A stretch of 24,145 nt of DNA, taken from the NCBI GenBank assembly GCA_021791075.1, contig JAJYXH010000058.1:1-24145 (forward strand). Direction: 5' to 3'. Numbering within the stretch: position 1 is the stretch's first letter; every line of letters starts with the position of its first letter. The notes below the pieces were generated by a model, which saw nothing but the letters and a program-made list of their open reading frames with translations, had not been told where the DNA came from and made no database searches. This document shows positions 21,859 to 24,145 of this stretch, one piece after another. The DNA is from Microcaldota archaeon (GTDB taxonomy: Archaea > Micrarchaeota > Micrarchaeia > Micrarchaeales > CABMGC01). The position numbers were made by a program, and so were the translations under genes.

Positions 21859-22380
21859 TCAAAGCCTGAGATACATATACTCCATATCAAAGTATTTCCT
21901 GCCTCGCTTCACGAATCTTGGGCCGATGCCAAAAGACCTGAAGCCCATCTTCTTGTACAGTCCTTTTGCCCTGACGTTGGAGCTGAATACACGTAAATAA
22001 ATTGTCTCAAACTTCTTCCTAGAGGATTTTATCATCTCTCTTAACAACCTCCCTCCTACTCCGATGCCGCGGTAATCTCTGTCTACAAGCATCGAGAGCA
22101 CGCCTACATGCGAGAGCTCAGAGCCAGGCCTTTCCCTCTTGACGAAACAGTGGCCGACCACCTTTCCATCAAGCTCCGCAACAAGGTATATTGCATTGAC
22201 ATTGTTTGCTTCGGAGAGCAGTTCGTTGAACCATCTTACCATTCTTGCCCTTGAAGGCCTTTTCAGGAAGACAGAATCGCCAAAGTCGGGATCCGCGCGG
22301 GTCTCCTTGTAGATATTCCTGTTGAGTCTGAGTATGTCTACAAAATCGTCTTTCTTGGCCTTCCTTATCTTTATATCCAT
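21859..22380 (-). CDS. GNAT family N-acetyltransferase
   Basis: 173 aa with the GNAT fold: N-terminal IRKAKKDDFVDILRL, YLVAELDGKVVGHCFV (strands 2-4), motif A LSMLVDRDYRGIGVGGRLLREMI with the R-G-I-G-V-G acetyl-CoA pyrophosphate loop, and motif B YLRVFSSNVRAKGLYKKMGF. It acetylates an amine, possibly a protein N-terminus or small molecule; the acceptor is unknown, though the layout recalls RimI-type enzymes. Start at 22380. The 15-base imperfect palindrome AAGCTTAATAAGCTT (22408-22422) lies upstream and may serve as promoter on both strands. It sits between the regulator remnant and the full regulator. Confidence 0.88.
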   Translation of the reverse strand: MDIKIRKAKKDDFVDILRLNRNIYKETRADPDFGDSVFLKRPSRARMVRWFNELLSEANNVNAIYLVAELDGKVVGHCFVKRERPGSELSHVGVLSMLVDRDYRGIGVGGRLLREMIKSSRKKFETIYLRVFSSNVRAKGLYKKMGFRSFGIGPRFVKRGRKYFDMEYMYLRL

Positions 22381-22407
22381 ATTTCTTCATACCATTTTCC
22401 ATAGAGA

Positions 22408-22422
22408 AAGCTTAATAAGCTT
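22408..22422. promoter_or_regulatory. Palindromic AT-rich element between GNAT gene and micro-ORF
   Basis: AAGCTTA-A-TAAGCTT is an inverted repeat with one central base. TTAATAAG inside is TATA-like and suitably placed for the ORF at 22453 (about 38 bases) and roughly for the GNAT gene on the other strand. Confidence 0.35.
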
Positions 22423-22452
22423 AATCAAACTATAATTAAATAAGGTGTAGCT

Positions 22453-22479
22453 ATGCGGGAAGGAGGAGGCGGAGGATAG
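22453..22479 (+). CDS. Eight-codon ORF MREGGGGG with the same leader type
   Basis: ATG to TAG encodes MREGGGGG. AAGGTG (22442-22447) followed by TAG and two bases precedes the ATG, as in the leader AGGTGTAGAA at 21298-21307. The Cys and Pro of the other micropeptides are missing, so this is either a diverged relative or chance. Its stop is three bases from the stop of the 446-aa regulator gene on the other strand, the same tail-to-tail layout as at 21457/21510. Confidence 0.35.
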   Translation: MREGGGGG

Positions 22480-22482
22480 AGA

Positions 22483-23823
22483 CTATACGTAGGTAACTTT
22501 TTCTTTTTCAGGAGTAATGCCATACTCGTCTACAAGCCGTTTGTATTGCGAGGAGTAGGCGTTGTCGAATTTTCTATAACAGAAGGATCCCAGGAAGACA
22601 TCCGTAACTATCAGGACGTCGAGCTTTATTCCGTTTATCCTCAAGAATCGTTCCTCAGTCTGCTTCAAGTCCTTCTCGTCATACACGGACATAACGAACA
22701 TTATGCCGTATGGACTGTCTATATAGCACACATACGAATACTTGTTGATGTGCGGCAGGTCCCTTATTGTCTCTTCGAGTATTTGTTTACTGTATTTCAC
22801 AAATTCTCCGCCATTTAGTATGGTAATGATGAGCAATGCAGAGTACTTTATGCCCGGCTTATCCATCGATATCGTAATTCCATGTATTATCCCGCTCTCC
22901 CTGAGCTTTTGGTAAGAATATCTGGCTGCGCCCTTCTCGAAACCGTATTTTCTGTCTATGTCAGAGAAGTCGACATTGCCGTCATTATACACTTCCTTTA
23001 TTACAGCGAATTCCCTCTGCGATAACTGGCCAGTCTTGGGTCGTGGAGCCTCTCTGGTCCTTTTCCATACGTATTCCTGCAGTGATTCTACGAATTGTCC
23101 GCGTATCGGCACGGTTCCGTATTCGACGTATCTCGGCCCCACATACCACTCCGAATCGTAGCGTTTGAGATCAGATTCCACTTTGAGCCTGTTTATCAAC
23201 TGGTTAAGGCCCTCATTGTCCTTCGCAAGTATGAAGAGCACCAAATAGTACTTTCCGCTGCTCAGCAGTGCCAGCTGGACGAGCGGCTCCTGGGACAACG
23301 CGCCGGTCAGCTCGCTGAATGAAGGTCTCTTATTCAGGAAGTTAACAAAGGCAATATACCTAGTGAATCCCAGCGGCTGTGGATATATCGTGGCGAAGTA
23401 CCTGATGCTATATTTGCCTTCGACCCTCTTCTTGTATGCATCTGCACTGCTGGCGCCTTTCTTAAGGATCCCTGCCAACCTGGCGCTTGATATCCTCCCG
23501 TTCATGCTAATGGCTTTTATTATCTGAGACTCGTATCTTTCAGTGTTATTTATTCGCCTCGCGAGATTTGATTCGTTGGTAACTTCAGTCCAGTAGTTTT
23601 CCAGCTTAGGCACCCTCTTTGATGGCCCCATGAAAACTCCGTCTCCGCCTATGCGCCCCAGATACTTGGATATCTTTCTTACCGATTTTCTCTTTCTGTC
23701 CCATACACTCGTGGACTCATACACATAGCAGCGGTTATTCACCACTTTCACTTCGATATGATGTTTGTGTGACCTTCTCAGCTTGTCTATCGCCTTTACG
23801 ACGTTATCTGGCAATCTATACAT
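22483..23823 (-). CDS. Large tandem Lrp/AsnC-like transcriptional regulator
   Basis: 446 aa. Residues 1-70 resemble the N-terminal region of IS1634/IS4-type transposases and related archaeal proteins (CYVYESTSVWDRKRKSVRKI, then KYLGRIGGDGVF). Two similar modules follow, each a helix-turn-helix plus an Lrp-like ligand-binding domain: ERYESQIIKAISMNGRISSARLA with FATIYPQPLGFTRYIAFV (about 94-265), then LSQREFAVIKEVYNDGNVDF with RESGIIHGITISMDKPGIKY (about 275-425). It probably binds DNA and a small ligand or peptide. ATATATTTAAATAG (near 23846-23859, minus strand) lies about 28 bases before the ATG, predicting a leaderless transcript. A decayed paralogue lies at 21510-21850. Confidence 0.7.
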   Translation of the reverse strand: MYRLPDNVVKAIDKLRRSHKHHIEVKVVNNRCYVYESTSVWDRKRKSVRKISKYLGRIGGDGVFMGPSKRVPKLENYWTEVTNESNLARRINNTERYESQIIKAISMNGRISSARLAGILKKGASSADAYKKRVEGKYSIRYFATIYPQPLGFTRYIAFVNFLNKRPSFSELTGALSQEPLVQLALLSSGKYYLVLFILAKDNEGLNQLINRLKVESDLKRYDSEWYVGPRYVEYGTVPIRGQFVESLQEYVWKRTREAPRPKTGQLSQREFAVIKEVYNDGNVDFSDIDRKYGFEKGAARYSYQKLRESGIIHGITISMDKPGIKYSALLIITILNGGEFVKYSKQILEETIRDLPHINKYSYVCYIDSPYGIMFVMSVYDEKDLKQTEERFLRINGIKLDVLIVTDVFLGSFCYRKFDNAYSSQYKRLVDEYGITPEKEKVTYV

Positions 23824-23970
23824 ATTAGTAATTATAACCCATATACTATTTAAATATATGGTATAAAAATATTACTATAAGATGACAGAGATCTAGTTTA
23901 TCGTGAATAAATTAAAAAATATCCTTGATATTAGATTAACTCCGTCATCTTTCCCTGTTATTCTAGATCA

Positions 23971-23980
23971 AATATAAATA
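23971..23980 (+). promoter_or_regulatory. TATA box of the candidate RNA gene
   Basis: AATATAAATA is centred about 28 bases before the base of the long terminal helix that begins at 24005. The surrounding 23824-24004 is very AT-rich and holds no gene. Confidence 0.45.
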
Positions 23981-24004
23981 AAAGACCCGCCATAATGTAT
24001 ACTC

Positions 24005-24119
24005 ACGGGCTGGGATGCGTGGAGTCGGGAAACCAGATTGATACTGTATCTAATTCTGTGGCTAGACTGAACCCCCTTACAACCCCAACTAGCAGAACCG
24101 GTTCCTTCTCCCGGCCCGT
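24005..24119 (+). ncRNA. Candidate structured RNA of about 115 bases, unassigned
   Basis: ACGGGCTGGG (24005-24014) and CCCGGCCCGT (24110-24119) can form ten continuous pairs (one G-U), closing the whole segment. Inside, CAGA..GAT/ATC..TCTG (about 24034-24059) and GCTAG/CTAGC (24061-24065 with 24089-24093) give further helices. A TATA box stands at the right distance on the plus strand. It is GC-rich in an AT-rich setting, as stable RNAs in archaea often are. It lacks 5S rRNA, tRNA, RNase P and SRP signatures I can recognise. A frame is open from 23995 to the window edge, so a coding gene is not excluded. Confidence 0.45.
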
Positions 24120-24145
24120 CAACCCTTATGCTTGCCGGATGATCC

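Noticed and set aside
24005..24119. 5S rRNA
   Set aside because: Length and terminal helix fit, but the conserved CCGAAC/CCCGAAC core and the usual loop E and C sequences are absent on both strands.
1..24145. CRISPR array
   Set aside because: No regularly spaced identical repeats with unique spacers on either strand, and no cas genes.

Overview
The window is archaeal chromosome carrying an integrated mobile element. Archaeal marks are geranylgeranylglyceryl phosphate synthase, a TruD-type pseudouridine synthase, a DUF424 protein, an RqcH-like protein, TATA boxes about 25-28 bases before start codons (many genes apparently leaderless), and a tRNA-Ser with a bulge-helix-bulge intron at a non-canonical position. 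Compact gene packing, short protein versions and Lrp-like regulators fit a DPANN lineage, possibly Micrarchaeota, but that placement is inference.

Layout. (1) 1-2995: chromosome with a glycosylated-looking membrane-anchored protein, a 64-aa protein, and a minus-strand pair of processive family 2 glycosyltransferase and DUF424 protein. (2) 2995-3096: tRNA-Ser(CGA). (3) 3083-14155: an integrated element of about 11 kb bounded by a 17-bp direct repeat of the tRNA 3' end. It holds a tyrosine integrase with zinc ribbon, a GGCC-type restriction-modification set (NgoPII-like endonuclease, HaeIII-like C5 methyltransferase, Vsr-like endonuclease), a GC-rich backbone (117-aa protein, ribbon-helix-helix protein, 66-aa protein, structured non-coding block, membrane-anchored HerA/FtsK-type ATPase) and AT-rich cargo (unknown 170-aa protein, GIY-YIG protein, coiled-coil surface protein, unknown helical protein, and a two-gene module ending in a four-helix membrane protein). 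(4) 14156-14883: a hicBA toxin-antitoxin pair flanked by a 39-bp copy of the 3' end of truD, suggesting a separate, older insertion at the same hotspot. (5) 14884-20970: housekeeping chromosome: truD, divergent from a run of proline-dehydrogenase-like protein, SDR epimerase, GGGP synthase, truncated RqcH and RNase Z, then tRNA-Val(GAC). (6) 20971-24145: an unusual region with three nine-codon genes of one pattern (M-x-x-[GA]-x-x-C-x-P-stop), a fourth eight-codon ORF with the same kind of leader, a large tandem Lrp/AsnC-like regulator, a decayed copy of that regulator's C-terminus, a GNAT acetyltransferase, and a candidate structured RNA at the right edge.

How it fits together. The element integrated by its tyrosine recombinase into the tRNA-Ser 3' end and kept the integrase intact. 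Restriction-modification plus Vsr repair gives addiction and defence, the ATPase suggests DNA transfer or segregation, and a repeated ATACC-type motif at two backbone promoters suggests shared control, perhaps by the ribbon-helix-helix protein. The most novel-looking signal is the micropeptide family: two of its members lie tail to tail, within 3-23 bases, against the end of a regulator gene or its remnant.
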